A stretch of 64,000 bases of DNA from Allolobophora icterica (GCA_963556255.1 OY744605.1:86268028-86332027); one strand, 5' to 3'. Positions 39,600 to 53,724 are shown, counted from the stretch's first letter. Made by a program: numbers and translations. The notes: generated by a model not told the origin, from the sequence alone.

Positions 39600-40960
39600 A
39601 TTATCGTTGGTGACTAAATACTTAGTGTAGAATATTTATAAACATTTAAAAAACAGTGCAAGATTCAAATTTATTACATGTTTGTTACATCTGTCTGCAC
39701 AGGTACACTTTAGCATTGGCTCTGAACAGTATTCTGTACAAATTTATAACTCAGTTAGTGAAAGCTTTAATTATAAAAACTTTTGTTCCTAATGATTTGT
39801 GTGTTTTTCAATGATCTGAAATGGTAATAAGTATTGGGTAGGCCTATATATTGTATTAAATGTTCTTTGTTGAATAAAGAAACTAAGCAAAAAAGGCCTA
39901 TAGTTATGTGTTGCAAAGGATTTAACAATTTAATCAAGAATTGCAAAAAAGTCGCACTTGTAACTTTATATTAGGGCCTAAGTAGTAGAATTCTAAAATA
40001 ATGGTGTAAAGTAATGCAAATCCTCCAGATCACAATAAAGACCAACATTTAAGTGTCAACTTAATGAACAGTTATCAACCGATCAGTCATTGCCTCACAA
40101 TCTCAAAAACTATCATATAGAGACACTGTTTAAGATGCTGGCAAAGTGCAAGAAGTTGAGCAATGCTGAGCATGGTTAGTACTTTGATGGTATCCATTCA
40201 GAGAATACTATACTGTATTGGCGAACTCGGCTCTCCATCCACCTGAGTCAGTCAATTAATAACTAAGTGCTTTGGGGATGGTTAAAAAATTAAAATGTAG
40301 GGAGCCTATACCATATGTTTCTGGATTGCAGTCATAAATACTTCAACCCCAATACTAAGTTTTTTTAGAAACGGCCATAAAGACAAGCAATAATGAAGTT
40401 AATTTTACCTAAATATATGTTGACAAAACTGTCAAGAGATTGTGCATTCTTCAGTGGTCAGTAAAACTGTACCAAACAGTCATCCAGAGACTGCAAGAAC
40501 ATAAATTTTGCTAAATCCCCCTTGTGGAGGACTGTGGTACACGCTGTCGACTTGCAACGAGGACTGCAGCTAGTTTGGTTGTATGCAAAGCCTTTAGGCC
40601 TAGATCAGACTGGCAGCAGAGTTAATAACTGACTAGGCCAAAGCCATGGCTAACACGTTGGGACACCATCAGATTGTGTAACCGTAGGCCTAATCAACAT
40701 TCGACACACACACACGCACGTCTAAAGAAGTGATAGAGTATGGGTCCAATTGTTGCATGTTTGCGTACTGCAAAAGTTCTGCAAAGTTAGCTTTAAAATT
40801 GAATAAAATGTCATATAAGTTGTAATAGACAATACAGCACATATTAAATATAATTCCTCTGCAAAGGCAATTGTCTATTAATTAAAAAATAATTATTCGT
40901 CGATTTTCTTCGCAGAAAGCGCATTGCATTTGCTATCTAAGCACGAAGTTCTACGCCTTT
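39600..40960. other. No gene recognised; possible intron of the THAP-like gene
   Basis: AT-rich sequence with no domain-bearing ORF. A CACACACACGCACG stretch lies near 40,706. The 40,906-40,915 acceptor is the only splice-like site I relate to the exon at 39.1 kb. Confidence 0.4.
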
Positions 40961-40984
40961 GTCGCTGGAGGCGCCACGCTCCAT

Positions 40985-41202
40985 GGACGAGATAACTTGT
41001 CCAACGGCCTTACATAAGGAGATTCCGGTCCTTTGAATACAGAGTCCTTGGAGATGAGTGAGTTGGGTTTCCGTTGCCTTCCTCACAGGCAATTGTGGGT
41101 GAACAACTTGTCCAAGGTCGCTACCCTGTGGCTTGATGTAGATTCGAACCTGCGACCGTCCGGTTACAAGGCACAGAACATACCGCTACACCACCGCACC
41201 CC
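40985..41202 (-). mobile_element. tRNA-derived SINE
   Basis: From 41,202 the minus strand reads GGGGTGCGGTGGTGTAGCGG (A-box TGGTGTAGCGG), then CCTTGTAACC in the anticodon position, then GGTTCGAATC (B-box, 41,141-41,150). The order and spacing of a tRNA are kept, but there is no CCA/terminator. A SINE body with CACAGGGTAGCGACCTTGG, then CTCATCTCCAAGGACTC, follows. The head is most like a tRNA with anticodon TGT, but it is diverged. Confidence 0.75.
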
Positions 41203-41309
41203 GCTATATATAGCAACGCCATATTCAATCGCCTCTGTCAAATCAGGGAGCCTTGATTTCACAATTCCTTATGACCCAGCGGCTGAAGTCAAAGTGTTTA
41301 CAGGCTTGT

Positions 41310-41800
41310 ACTCCAATGTTCTTTAGACACCTTTAATTAAAATTAACGTTAATTAATTTAAACACCTTTCAACGCTTTTAATTTAAATTTGCGAACATAC
41401 CAACTGTCGCTGGCCTTCGTCTTTCGAGAAAATTCGAAGGTGACAAGAACTACCTCACAAGAATTGTTCAACATTGCTATTTGCGTAACGGCAGAATATG
41501 TATTGTACATTAAAGAAGTTTTAAAGGTGTCTTAATGAAGCAAATTTTCGTTATATTTAATTTGAGATCATACATTATTTGGAGACATCTTTTTAACTGC
41601 TGGAGATGCTAACGTCCATCTTATAAATTCCTACTTTACCTGTAATATTTTGTGACATTTGTTGATTCGAATAACGGCAGTGACAGCGTTGAAGCGACAA
41701 TAGGTGTAATTGGTATTATTTGCAGTATCATCAGCTTTAGTAGTTTCCACTCTCTAGCGACATCTTGCGGCTGCCAGAGCCGTTAACGCGGAAACAGAAA
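41310..41800. repeat. Modular dispersed-repeat units
   Basis: Inverted A at 41,326 (TTTAGACACCTTTAATT) and 41,362. A at 41,519 (TTTTAAAGGTGTCTTAATG). Full C at 41,754 (TAGCGACATCTTGCGGCTGCCAG). No gene. Confidence 0.6.
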
Positions 41801-42009
41801 GGCCAGGGTTTTGGTTGATTGAGTAGTTGTTTATCATTAAAAATTGATTGTCGCACTCCTCCTTCCCCTGGACTTTCGACTGATAGGCCTACTTCCAGCG
41901 TAATCATTACGTCGACCGTACCTTATCTAAAATATTTAATTGATGTAATTCACTCTTTCTGTCTCCTCGCATCGTCCACTTCGCCCCTCCAACAGACTGG
42001 ATCTGTTAA

Positions 42010-42830
42010 TTTCCTCAAACTAGACTGATGTCTTGCATTGGCTTTCTGTCTCCGCTCGTATTCACTTCAAAATCATAACTCTTGTCTCCAAGGCACAGCA
42101 GGGCTTAGCTCCAGCCTACCTTTGTGACCTGATGCGCAAACCTCTCTCTGCTTCTTCTCACCGACTCCTACGTTCTCTGAATCGGTTTGATCTGTTTGTT
42201 CCCCGGGTGAGGTCTACTATGGCTCAGTCTCGCTCTTTCGCTGTCGTGGGTCCATCCCCAGTGTTTAATCTAGTCCCCCTCGTCTGGGAGGGGAAACCAG
42301 GTTTCTGGGGGGAGCAAACAATTGACACAAAATTTTGTCTTCCATCTTTAAAAAGTTTCAGACTTTTCCATTTTTCATCTTCGAAAAAAGTTGATGACTT
42401 TTTTTTTTTTAGTCCTTCACCCAATTTTTTACTTTTTTCCTCTGTCAAAAAAAGTTGATGACCTTTTTTTTAGGAATCCATCTCTCTGGGGGGGGGAAAC
42501 CATGTATCCACATCGATCTTGGGGGGGGGGGATTTTTCCTCCCCTGATGGTCTGTACATTGTAATATTCCTCGCCTCTGGGGGGGAAACATCAATCCTGG
42601 GGGGGAACTTCCCCCCCCCAAAGACGTCTAGATTACTCACTGGTCCATCCCTATGGAACTCCCTTCCCTTGGTACAGCGTGGGACCCTACTTACTAGGTT
42701 TTCTCTCTGTGTTGTTCATCGTTTAATGTCTTTTGTTTCCGCGAGGCTCACACGCTGAGAGCGCCTCTGAATAGTTCGCACTGTGAGAGGCGCTTTATAA
42801 ATTCTCAGATACCATACCATACCATACTAA
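42010..42830 (+). mobile_element. L2-like LINE 3' end interrupted by a DNA element
   Basis: The frame reads LHWLSVSARIHFKII, then GLAPAYLCDLMRKPLS, SLNRFDLFVPRVRST, then SFAVVGPS. The insertion at 42,259-42,642 follows, and the same frame resumes as SLWNSLPLVQRGTLLTRFS. The 3' end has GAGAGCGCCTCTGAATAGT, GGCGCTTTATAAATTC and a (CCATA)n tail at about 42,810-42,826. It is closest to the minus copy at 8.7-9.07 kb. Confidence 0.88.
42259..42642. mobile_element. Non-autonomous DNA element in the LINE, 384 bp
   Basis: Ends are CAGTGTTTAATCTAG and, inverted, CAGTGAGTAATCTAG. The 9-bp duplication GTCCATCCC lies at 42,250-42,258 and 42,643-42,651. Removing the element and one copy of the duplication restores the RT frame GPSLWNSLP exactly. 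The interior has runs of G and C (GGGGGGGGGA, CCCCCCCCC) and T tracts, and no ORF. A 9-bp duplication fits MULE-like better than hAT, but the CAGTG ends are hAT-like, so the superfamily is open. Confidence 0.85.
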
Positions 42831-42949
42831 AACAGCTATGGCGCAATCCCGATATTTTACCTCAGTTGGTCCCTATCTCTCAAATGCACTCACCTTCTAC
42901 AGGAAATATGTTGATCAAGTGCGGGAGCAATTAATTATAGGCTGCAATG

Positions 42950-43900
42950 AAAGGATTTTTGAGGTGTGTTAATGAATATTTCAGTCTCAACTGCACAATC
43001 TCTATTTTCAACAAAATATTACACGTTGTAATATCACGATTTTGCGAACTTCTACTAAATATAAGGAATCGATCGAGTTAGCTGGTGATTGGTAGGTAGC
43101 TTTTTTGAACGATTCTGTGTCATAAAAGGATGAAAAACTACCCAATGTTAAACGACATTTGGCTGTCAAGGCCGTTGATTTGAACCTCATCTTGTCCACA
43201 TGGTTCGAGAATAGATTTGAACGATTGCTTCTAGCTGTTTAACGACATCCTATGCCAATAAAAGCCGTTGACGTTCAATAGAATTTTTCTTACAGTTCTC
43301 ACCGTATTTTCTACACTGAAATATTTTGAAGCCACAAGATTTCGTTAAATAATACAAACCAATAGTAATATTATACGCTGTCTAAACACTTGTAATTCAA
43401 TTATACACAATAAAACTTTTTTCTCTCCAAATCTAAAATTTTCTCAAGACAAGTTTCTTCTAATAAGCTCTGTGGTTCAAAAGGTAGGCCTACTTAGTAG
43501 AAGATTCAGTTTAATGAAACTGTGATAGCAAAGGTAATTGGCGTCGCCCTCCTCCTTCATCGAGACTTGAGTATGGCACTGCCAGAGTACGAGCAGTAGC
43601 GGAGTTTCAAGGTTACTTTTGTAATTACCTTGACTTTAAGGTGCCTCTGTCTTCTGATTGCCCCACACCAGAACCATCCACCAATCAATTTAGAAATCCT
43701 TGTACACCTCTTTTAAGCAATGCTCAACAGAAACTACACAGCGATAAACCAAGGAGAAGGCAGTCCTTACACACCTCTTTTAAGTATACCTCTTAGGCTA
43801 CTAATGAAGTGCCTCCTAAGCGCAGGAAAACTACTCAAATAGGTTAAGGTCATCGTCCCTCATAGACACAGGGTGTCGTTAAACAATGGGCCATACTACC
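42950..43900. repeat. Cluster of modular dispersed-repeat units
   Basis: A-like at 42,959; C at 43,147 (AACGACATTTGGCTG), 43,228 (TTTAACGACATCCTATGCC.. AAAGCCGTTGACGTTC) and 43,323 (GCCACAAGATTTCGTTAAAT); inverted B at 43,507-43,570. ACACCTCTTTTAAG occurs twice at about 43,702 and 43,773. Confidence 0.6.
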
Positions 43901-44340
43901 ATCGTTTATGTCCGAGACGCCCACTGTGTCTGATGACCAGCGGCGATCGGACCCAGGTTACTCGGCCTCGGGCTATGCGTCATTAATTCTGGCCGTCGCC
44001 AGGTGACGCTGCTTTCCAATTTTTGGGCACCAGATGGAGTTCACACGTGGCTGTGAATTTTAATTAGAGAAAACGGTCGTCATTATTAATTAACGTTCGT
44101 CAACACACATCAAAGCAGAGGGACAGAGGGAGAGAGGGAAGGAGGGAGAGGGAGGACGGGGAACCAGATGAATACGTCTGAACAGAGAACCACACTCTAA
44201 AGTAATGTCCGTTAAAAGTGCAAACAAGTGTGGCTAGGACGCTCGAAGACATAACTTGTCTGATGTCCCATTACATTCACTTTTGCGTTCTATGTTCAGA
44301 ACGTAGAAAGCCACAGTAAATGCCTGGATGCAAGCCACAG

Positions 44341-44660
44341 TGATTCGCAGTAGCCTAGTGGTTAGGGTGTTGGACTGTCAACCGAGAAGTGGTCGGGGTT
44401 CTAACTCCATCCAAGGCAGAAATTTGTATTGCGATTTCACCTTCGCTAGCGTCGCCTAGCCATTCAGCAATAACGAGTACACTGACCGTACACTGTAGGT
44501 AGGGATAAGACTGGCTCTCAGCTCATGTGCCGAGGCTAAAAAATGAAATCTTTAACGCTTCATATCCATGACTGCACCTCCGGTTTAAGCTTAATGGACT
44601 AATGCTTGGTTAGGTGCTGTAAAACTACGCCACCTAATGAATGACAAAGATATCTAAACT
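44341..44660 (+). mobile_element. tRNA-derived SINE
   Basis: The A-box TAGCCTAGTGG (44,351-44,361) and B-box-like GGGGTTCTAACTCC (about 44,395-44,408) are spaced as in a tRNA. A body follows containing CTGTAGGTAGGGATAAGACTGG and a 3' end near AATGAATGACAAAG. The anticodon loop reads GACTGTCAACC. There is no tRNA terminator or aminoacyl-stem pairing good enough for a real tRNA gene. Confidence 0.7.
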
Positions 44661-44689
44661 CTCTGGGTGCTGAAACTTATATTTTCAAT

Positions 44690-45000
44690 TAAGCATTTAA
44701 AAAGGTGTTCAAAACTACGCGTATACATTTGACTTGTACAGCCAATGATACCCTTAAAAGAGGTATGTTAGAATTGCTGTACTACTTTAAGTGACATAGC
44801 GATTGAAGCTTTAAAAGGGTGTGCAAGGAACTGCAACGACTCTGACCATGACGAGAGTACTTGGCCCAGAAAACAGTTTGATGAATGTTTCATGGCAACC
44901 AATCAATCAACTAGACATTTATATAGCGCGCTCTTCAAGGCAACTATTCAGAGGCAACAATAGTGTTGTGAGTTGCTAGACATTAGTTTACAAGGAGCGT
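44690..45000 (-). mobile_element. A-module words and L2-like 3' end fragment
   Basis: AAAAAGGTGTTCAAAAC at 44,699 and AAAAGGGTGTGCAAGG at 44,813 are A-module forms, the last in the window. 44,905-44,965 read in reverse (GCCTCTGAATAGTTGCCTTG, GCGCTATATAAATGTC) is an L2-like 3' terminus. Confidence 0.5.
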
Positions 45001-45031
45001 CTGCGATGGCAGATGGTTCGCTAGACAGCGC

Positions 45032-45061
45032 TATATAAACGCCAGTGGATGCTCTGTTTCA
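45032..45061 (+). promoter_or_regulatory. TATA box and initiator of the LU-domain gene
   Basis: TATATAAA (45,032-45,039) lies 29 bases before a TTCAGT initiator-like site (A at 45,061). That would give a 5' UTR of about 22 nt before the ATG at 45,083. Spacing is ideal for a TATA-directed RNA polymerase II start. Confidence 0.7.
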
Positions 45062-45082
45062 GTAGCAGATTCAACGGACGCA

Positions 45083-48218
<3,136 letters not shown>

Positions 48219-48344
48219 CGACCCCATTCCCTCCAACACACAAGCCTTTAACCCCGCTGAAATTGTATTAATATCTAAAATACTGTCAATGAACTGGCAA
48301 TGGCCTGCCTCAATACGCTGTGCCTCTGTCTTAGTAGAATGATT

Positions 48345-48690
48345 TTATTTACCCTGGCCTGATTGTGGCTTGGTTTTGGTGCGCCATCGAAGGCTGTTAG
48401 AAGAGGAAGGTCCAACACAGAGGAAGGCAGGGTGAGTTCTAAATCGAGGGATTTGGGATAAAACGGAATGTGGCAATGAAGAGGAAAAAGTATTAGTCGA
48501 AGATTGGAGGGTGGAGGATTGGGTGGATTTGGGTATGAATGCTTGAAGACGTGATATTTCAATTTGGCACTTGATGAGTAGAGGAGCCCAGGGCAGATGA
48601 CAGTGGGTTAGTGGTGGTATTGGTGGAGGAACTGAGAATATGTGGAATTCAGAGGGAAGTTGGAACGACCCCACAAACACAGTGGATTCT
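48345..48690 (-). mobile_element. L2-like LINE C-terminal fragment
   Basis: The minus strand encodes GSFQLPSEFHIFSVPPPIPPL, then LTHCHLPWAPLL and a tail, the same order as the 13.0-kb copy. It begins about 125 bases after the LU gene stop, so it may lie in that gene's 3' UTR or just outside it. Confidence 0.7.
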
Positions 48691-49280
48691 AAGTCTCGCT
48701 TTTTGTAGAATTATTTGTAGCAGCTGATTGTATGTTCTGGCATTTAGTTTTAGTAGAATTGTTATGATAGATTTGTTTTGTATGTGATTGATTTATATTT
48801 CTACGTTGCCAAAATATGCGAAAATTAACTAAATACTAATAAAAAATCTTGTCAATTTGTTTATTGTGTTTAAATTACGTTCCTTTGTGGAATGGCGGTG
48901 ATACCGCGGTAATGGATATCGTTGCAATTTTGTAGGTTAACTATTAACGTACTGTGTTTAGTTATGCTTTCAGAAGTTTTTCATTAAAATATTCGCATTT
49001 CGTTATCAATTCCTGTTTTAATCTTTTTGTGTTAAATCAAATCAAATCAAATTTATTTAAATCGAATGCAAGACCAGAATCTGATATACAGTCAATAACA
49101 TAAGGGTTTATTTTATTGCCTTTTTACCTAAACCGGAAACAATCGAAAGAAACCTTGGAAACGGTCAATAGACCCCACTGTGCTTAAGGGTTTCAAGACA
49201 AAAAGTGGTTGTATTACAAAATGCAATACAGCTGTATTTGCTAATATTGCCCTTCGTCCAGAGTTCAGAAGTGACGAACT
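48691..49280. other. No gene recognised
   Basis: AT-rich; AATAAAAAATC at 48,838 could be a polyadenylation signal for the LU gene. AAATCAAATCAAATCAAATTTATT at 49,034 is a short (AATCA)n, probably a retroelement 3' tail. Confidence 0.4.
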
Positions 49281-49284
49281 TGCT

Positions 49285-49390
49285 CAGGGTCCCAACACAG
49301 TAACCGTCTCAGTCTCTCAGAGGAGGAGAATCGAACACTTAGCCTCCGTGTTACGGGACAAGCGCTCTAACCAACCGGTCACCGTGTCAC
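49285..49390 (-). mobile_element. tRNA-derived SINE head
   Basis: From 49,390 on the minus strand: GGTGACCGGTTGGTTAGAGC (A-box region), then GTGTTCGATTC (B-box, 49,328-49,338). tRNA order and spacing are kept. The acceptor stem does not pair, so this is not called as a tRNA gene. Confidence 0.65.
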
Positions 49391-49465
49391 CGTGCGTACT
49401 CTTCATGTGCGTGTGTGTGAGAGAGATAGTGAGAGAGAGTGAGAAAGACAGGGAGAGTGAGAAAA

Positions 49466-49868
49466 AGCTTAGAAACCGGTTTTCAATCCGCGCTATTTCC
49501 AAACTTCCCCTACAGACGAGCTTAAGCATCCGAGACGATTCCGGCAAAAGATAATGACAAATATTTCTGGAGGTTCGTCGAGAACTTGCTGACGTCACAT
49601 TCCACCTCTAACGGCGTCGTTTTCCAAGTCGTCTTTCCGGCCGCCATAGATATGGGAAGAGCTGGATGAGCGTCGATATCTTGTGCAGAGAGGAATGACG
49701 CCTGGAGGAGACCCTGAGAGAAGAAAAGGCAGTTGGAAGGATAACAGTGTCGGAGCTCCTATCTGGAAGAATAGGCGCTTTCCTTTACAATAGTTCTTTG
49801 TAATGACCATTGTTGATTGTTCTGTCCTACTTACCTTTCTCCCTATACCCATCTTCCTCCCTACTTCA

Positions 49869-49930
<62 letters not shown>

Positions 49931-49995
49931 TCCTGCCTGCCTGCCTGCCTATATTCATGAACCTTTTCATCCAACCATCCATCTATCTATTCATA
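49466..49995 (+). repeat. Left arm of an 11-kb-spaced inverted repeat
   Basis: AAGCTTAGAAACCGGTTTTC.. through ATTCATGAACCTTTTCAT matches 61,475-61,010 in reverse with modest divergence (for example GACGAGCTTAAGCATCCGAG, AGATATCGACGCTCAT in reverse, TCCTACTTACCTTTCTCCCT). It includes a (CTGC)n run at 49,870-49,947 that is shorter in the other arm. A third fragment (50,250-50,322) lies in the opposite orientation to this arm. Confidence 0.85.
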
Positions 49996-49999
49996 TATC

Positions 50000-50330
50000 T
50001 ATATGTCTATAAGTTTTTCTAACCATCTATCCATCCACCAAACCATCTAACCATCTATTCCTCCGTTCCTCCATCCACATATCCGTTTATCCATCTATAC
50101 ATCTTCCAATCACCTATCCAATCATATATCCATCAATCCATTCATCCACCCATCCATCTATGCTTTTGGTCATCCATCCATCTTTCCGTTCATTAAATCA
50201 ACCCACTATTCTCATCTTCGTCTTCCTGCTTCTGATTGTAGTCATTCTCCTTCCAACTGCCTCTCTTTCTCTTAGGGTCTCCTCCAGGCGTCATTCCTCT
50301 CCGCACAAGATATCGACGCTCATTCTTCTT
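50000..50330. repeat. (ATCC)-rich DNA and third copy of the inverted-repeat sequence
   Basis: 49,970-50,200 is degenerate CCATCTAT/CATCCATC. 50,250-50,322 (CTTCCAACTGCCTCTC.. TCTTAGGGTCTCC.. CGCACAAGATATCGACGCTCA) is inverted relative to 49,658-49,745 and has the same orientation as 61,204-61,277. Confidence 0.75.
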
Positions 50331-50604
50331 CTGTTTATCTTCTTTTTCTTCTTCGTCAACATCTTCTCCTTCTTTTTCTTCCTTTCCTAACTTCTTCCTG
50401 TGTTTCTTTCACTGCTTTAATGGATTTACGAAGAGACTTCATATAGCGCACTTAAGTACTTTTCAAAAGTGTTGCACACATGGCTATCCTCCAACCGACC
50501 TCAACAGATGAGACTTCAGACAAGATGGAGAAGACTGCGAGGTGAGGGCAGCAAACCAGCAGTAGATCTCTTCAATAGAAGACTGTTAAAAGAGCCAAGG
50601 CCAA

Positions 50605-50760
50605 CTGATTGATTGATTGATCTATTTATTGATTGGTTGATTGGCTAATTGATTGGTTGATTGATTGATTGCTTTGATTGATTGTTTTTGACTGGCTAAT
50701 TGTTTGATTGATTCGTTGGCTGGTTGATTGATTGATTAATTATTTTATTTCTTTTTATTA
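50605..50760. repeat. (TTGA)n degenerate microsatellite
   Basis: Repeated TTGATTGAT/TTGGTTGA words. It is preceded by CATATAGCGCACTTAAGTAC, a retroelement 3'-end-like word at 50,440. Confidence 0.8.
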
Positions 50761-50799
50761 TTCATTTATTTATTATCACATTCAAAGTCCAAATATTCG

Positions 50800-51400
50800 G
50801 TTTTTGAATAGCATTTCCGTCGTGATTTAAGGATTAGAATCAGAGTCAGGGTAAAGGTCAAAGTTGGGGTCAGAGTGATGGCTATGTTGAGTGTCAGGGT
50901 CGTCCTGTAAGGGGCAGAATTAGGTCAAGGTAAAGGTTAGAGCTAGGTATAAGTTAGGATCATAGCTAAGTTCAGAATTAGGCCAGCGACAGGATTAGGT
51001 TGGGTGTAAGGAATGTGTAAAAGGAAATGTCTGCATTGTTCGAACAATAATCGTATAGATTACTCATTTAGGAAAGCTCTGGGTTGACCCCTTCCGGTCA
51101 AAGGTCATGTTCTGAGTCATAGGTCAGCGACTTAATAAACATCTTGAGAAAATCAGTTTACTGGCTTTACTCTTCTGCAATTTCAATATTTACAAAGTTC
51201 ACATTTGCAATCAAAGACCTCTTCAAATACATTGTACGAATTTCATTAGGTCTTCATCACATTTCTTCGTCTATCAGTCTGTATGTCTGTCTGTATGTCT
51301 CTCTTTCTGTCTGTTCGTCTGTCTTCTTCTGTGCTTCTCGTTCGTCTAATCTCCTGTCTTCATCTTTATTTGTTCACTGTATATGCTTCGTTGTCTGTTT
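50800..51400. other. No gene recognised
   Basis: 50,815-51,010 is a degenerate GGTCA/AGGGTCA-like repeat (AGTCAGGGTAAAGGTCAAAG..). Nothing coding. Confidence 0.45.
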
Positions 51401-51415
51401 TTCTACTCATTCCTG

Positions 51416-51445
51416 TCTGTCTGTCTGTCTGTCTGTCTCTCTTCA

Positions 51446-51535
<90 letters not shown>
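51416..51535. repeat. (CTGT)n and (TC)n microsatellite
   Basis: A short CTGT block, then about 45 TC units. ORFs are artefacts. Confidence 0.95.
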
Positions 51536-51537
<2 letters not shown>

Positions 51538-52198
51538 TATGCCGATGTCTAAGGCTCATTATCTCCTTTTGTTTCTCTCTTTCTGTCTCATTCCTCTTTT
51601 TGTCTGTCTGTCTGTATCTCTCTCTATCTCTCTCTGTATCGATCTATATATACACAAACAAATAAAATTTATATATAGTTAGATTTAGAAATGGCAATAA
51701 ATACGCTGAGCCGCTAGCGAAACGCTTTCTATAGCAGCGAGATAAATATAATCGTTAGTCCACGTTACACAAACATCTCCACTGGTCTGAAACATTTCCT
51801 CAGACAATAATATTAATAAAACAGAAAAGAGATTTAAACTTAGCATAGGCCTATTTCAGAAAAAAAAACATATCTCCTAAGACAAAATCAAAGTCGGACG
51901 CACAAACAGAGCTACAATAACTTATCGTTATTCATAATCCGAGAAACACGTGGCAGTCACGTGATCATAATTATTGCATTCTTGTAGCGCTATAACTTAA
52001 CCCGGAACCATCGGGCTTCGGCGCTGGAAAATTTTGCGCGTAGAACATTTTGACATTTTACTCAAAGTTCTTCTGTATGTCTGTCTCTCTTTTTTTGTCA
52101 AATTTCTTTCTTTTCTGATTTATTCCGCAGAATTCCTGTCATATTCCTTACTACTTTGTCCAATTCCAGTCTTTTTCTGTCCTATTTTGTAAAATTCC

Positions 52199-52680
52199 TG
52201 TCATATTAATTCCTAATCTATCCAATTCCGTCCTTTTAAGTCCTATTCCATTCTATTCCTGTCATATTAATTCCAATTCTATCCTATTCCGTCCTTTTAA
52301 GTCCTATTCCATTCTATTCCTGTCATATTAATTCCAATTCTATCGTATTCCGTCCTTTTAAGTTCTATTCCATTCTACTCCTGTCATATTAATTCCAATT
52401 CTATCCCATTCCGTCCTTTTAAGTTCTATTCCATTCTATTCCTGTCATATTAATTCCAATTCTATCCTATTCCGTCCTTTTAAGTTCTGTTCCATTCTAT
52501 TCCTGTCATATTAATTCCAATTCTATCCTATTCCGTCCTTTTAAGTCCTATTCCATTCTATTCCTGTCATATTAATTCCAATTCTATCCTATTCCGTCCT
52601 TTTAAGTTCTATTCCATTCTATTCCTGTCATATTAAATCCTATCCTATTCCGTCCTTTCATGTCATCCTCCGTCCTATTC
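52199..52680. repeat. 61-bp tandem satellite, about 7-8 copies
   Basis: GTCATATTAATTCC starts recur at 52,200, 52,261, 52,322, 52,383, 52,444, 52,505, 52,566 and 52,627, an exact 61-base period with only single-base changes in the middle copies. A less regular precursor (ATTCCTGTCATATTCC) begins near 52,130. Within the unit ATTCTAT / ATTCC pentamer-like words recur, so the unit itself grew from a shorter CTATTC-like repeat. Confidence 0.95.
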
Positions 52681-53008
52681 TTTCTGCCATAACCTCATCT
52701 TCACTTTTCCTAAGTTACCAATGTTCTATACTTTCCTCTGTATGAACTAAATGGTATACAATACCTCTTTCCATCGCCTTCTTTCATACCATACCACTTC
52801 CTGTCTCCTATCTTCTACTTCTGCCTCCATGCTTTGGGGTTCCAATCTTCCCTATTTCAGCCCATCCGCATAAAAATCATATTTTAGAAAATCGCGGGTC
52901 CATCCAAACACCGAGCAACCCCCGATGAGACCGTCAGACCTTAAACTTGGATTAGCTTAATAATAATCAAATCCCATTGTGTAGCGCCTTTTCCCGAGTC
53001 CACGGACC

Positions 53009-53604
53009 TCATCGGCCTAGGCAGAGGACCTTGCTGATCTTCCTAGCGATGGTCGGGGCCTTGGAATGGTGGTTGAGGGCGAAGTAGTGTTTGTCGACCT
53101 CGCAGCTGGCCACTGCCCTCAGCTCCGTTGGATTGACCTTGTGCCCGACCCCGACCGTAATCATCTCGATCTCGTCCGTGAACTTTGCCACCTGCGCCGC
53201 CTCCACCGTGTCCTCGATGTCGTCCGATTGCCCGTCTGTGACGTAGATACCGACACGTCGCTTAGCAACGCCGTTGCCATGGACACCGTCGTCACCCCTG
53301 AACGTTTCGACCATTTTCTGGAGGAGCTGAGCGGACGAGGAGGATGAGGTGGAAGGCGATGAGTGGAGACTGGCGTCGAGGGCCTTCAAGAGGCTTTCCT
53401 TCGTCTCGTACTCTCCGAGGTCGAAGCCGGTGCTTCCGGGGGTGAGGCACTCCTGGATGAACCGTACCTGGATTCGATCGTCCTCAAGGTCCAGGCGGGA
53501 CAGGATGTCACGTGTCAGGTTCAAGAGGCGGTTGAAGGAAGTGTCGTCCTCCGATTTCGAGTCGATGACGAAAACGAGGTCAAGAGGTTCACGGGGTCGA
53601 CAAC
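53009..53604 (-). CDS. Terminal exon: von Willebrand factor A domain
   Basis: The minus strand has a TGGTTCTTAG acceptor (53,605-53,606), then 198 complete codons to TGA at 53,009, in phase 1. The peptide begins CRPREPLDLVFVID and contains strand/helix features of a vWA fold (RILSRL-type helix, RVGIYVTDGQSDD, IEMITVGVG). The TDG half of the metal site is intact, but the DxSxS motif is degenerate (DSKSEDD), so metal-dependent ligand binding may be altered or lost. Joining to the exon ending at 56,569 gives a Gly-Cys junction in frame (phase 1 to phase 1). I infer this is the C-terminal adhesive domain of that extracellular protein. Exons between the two could exist but were not seen. Confidence 0.85.
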
Positions 53605-53724
53605 CTAAGAACCAGACACAAGATTCACATGCATTTATATTGCGCCGTTTAGGAAATCTCAACAGTCATAGATAATATTAGCAGAAACTAAGAGATGGAG
53701 CAGACATCTCGTAAGAAATTCTTG

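Noticed and set aside
39347..39613. Poly-Ile/poly-Asp ORFs
   Set aside because: Translation of the (CAT)n/(CAC)n microsatellite.
41131..41202. Functional tRNA gene
   Set aside because: A and B boxes are present but the acceptor stem and terminator are not, and a SINE body follows. The same applies at 44,341, 49,321 and 53,728.
52199..52680. CRISPR-like regular array
   Set aside because: The 61-bp units are continuous with no unique spacers, and the genome is animal; it is a satellite.
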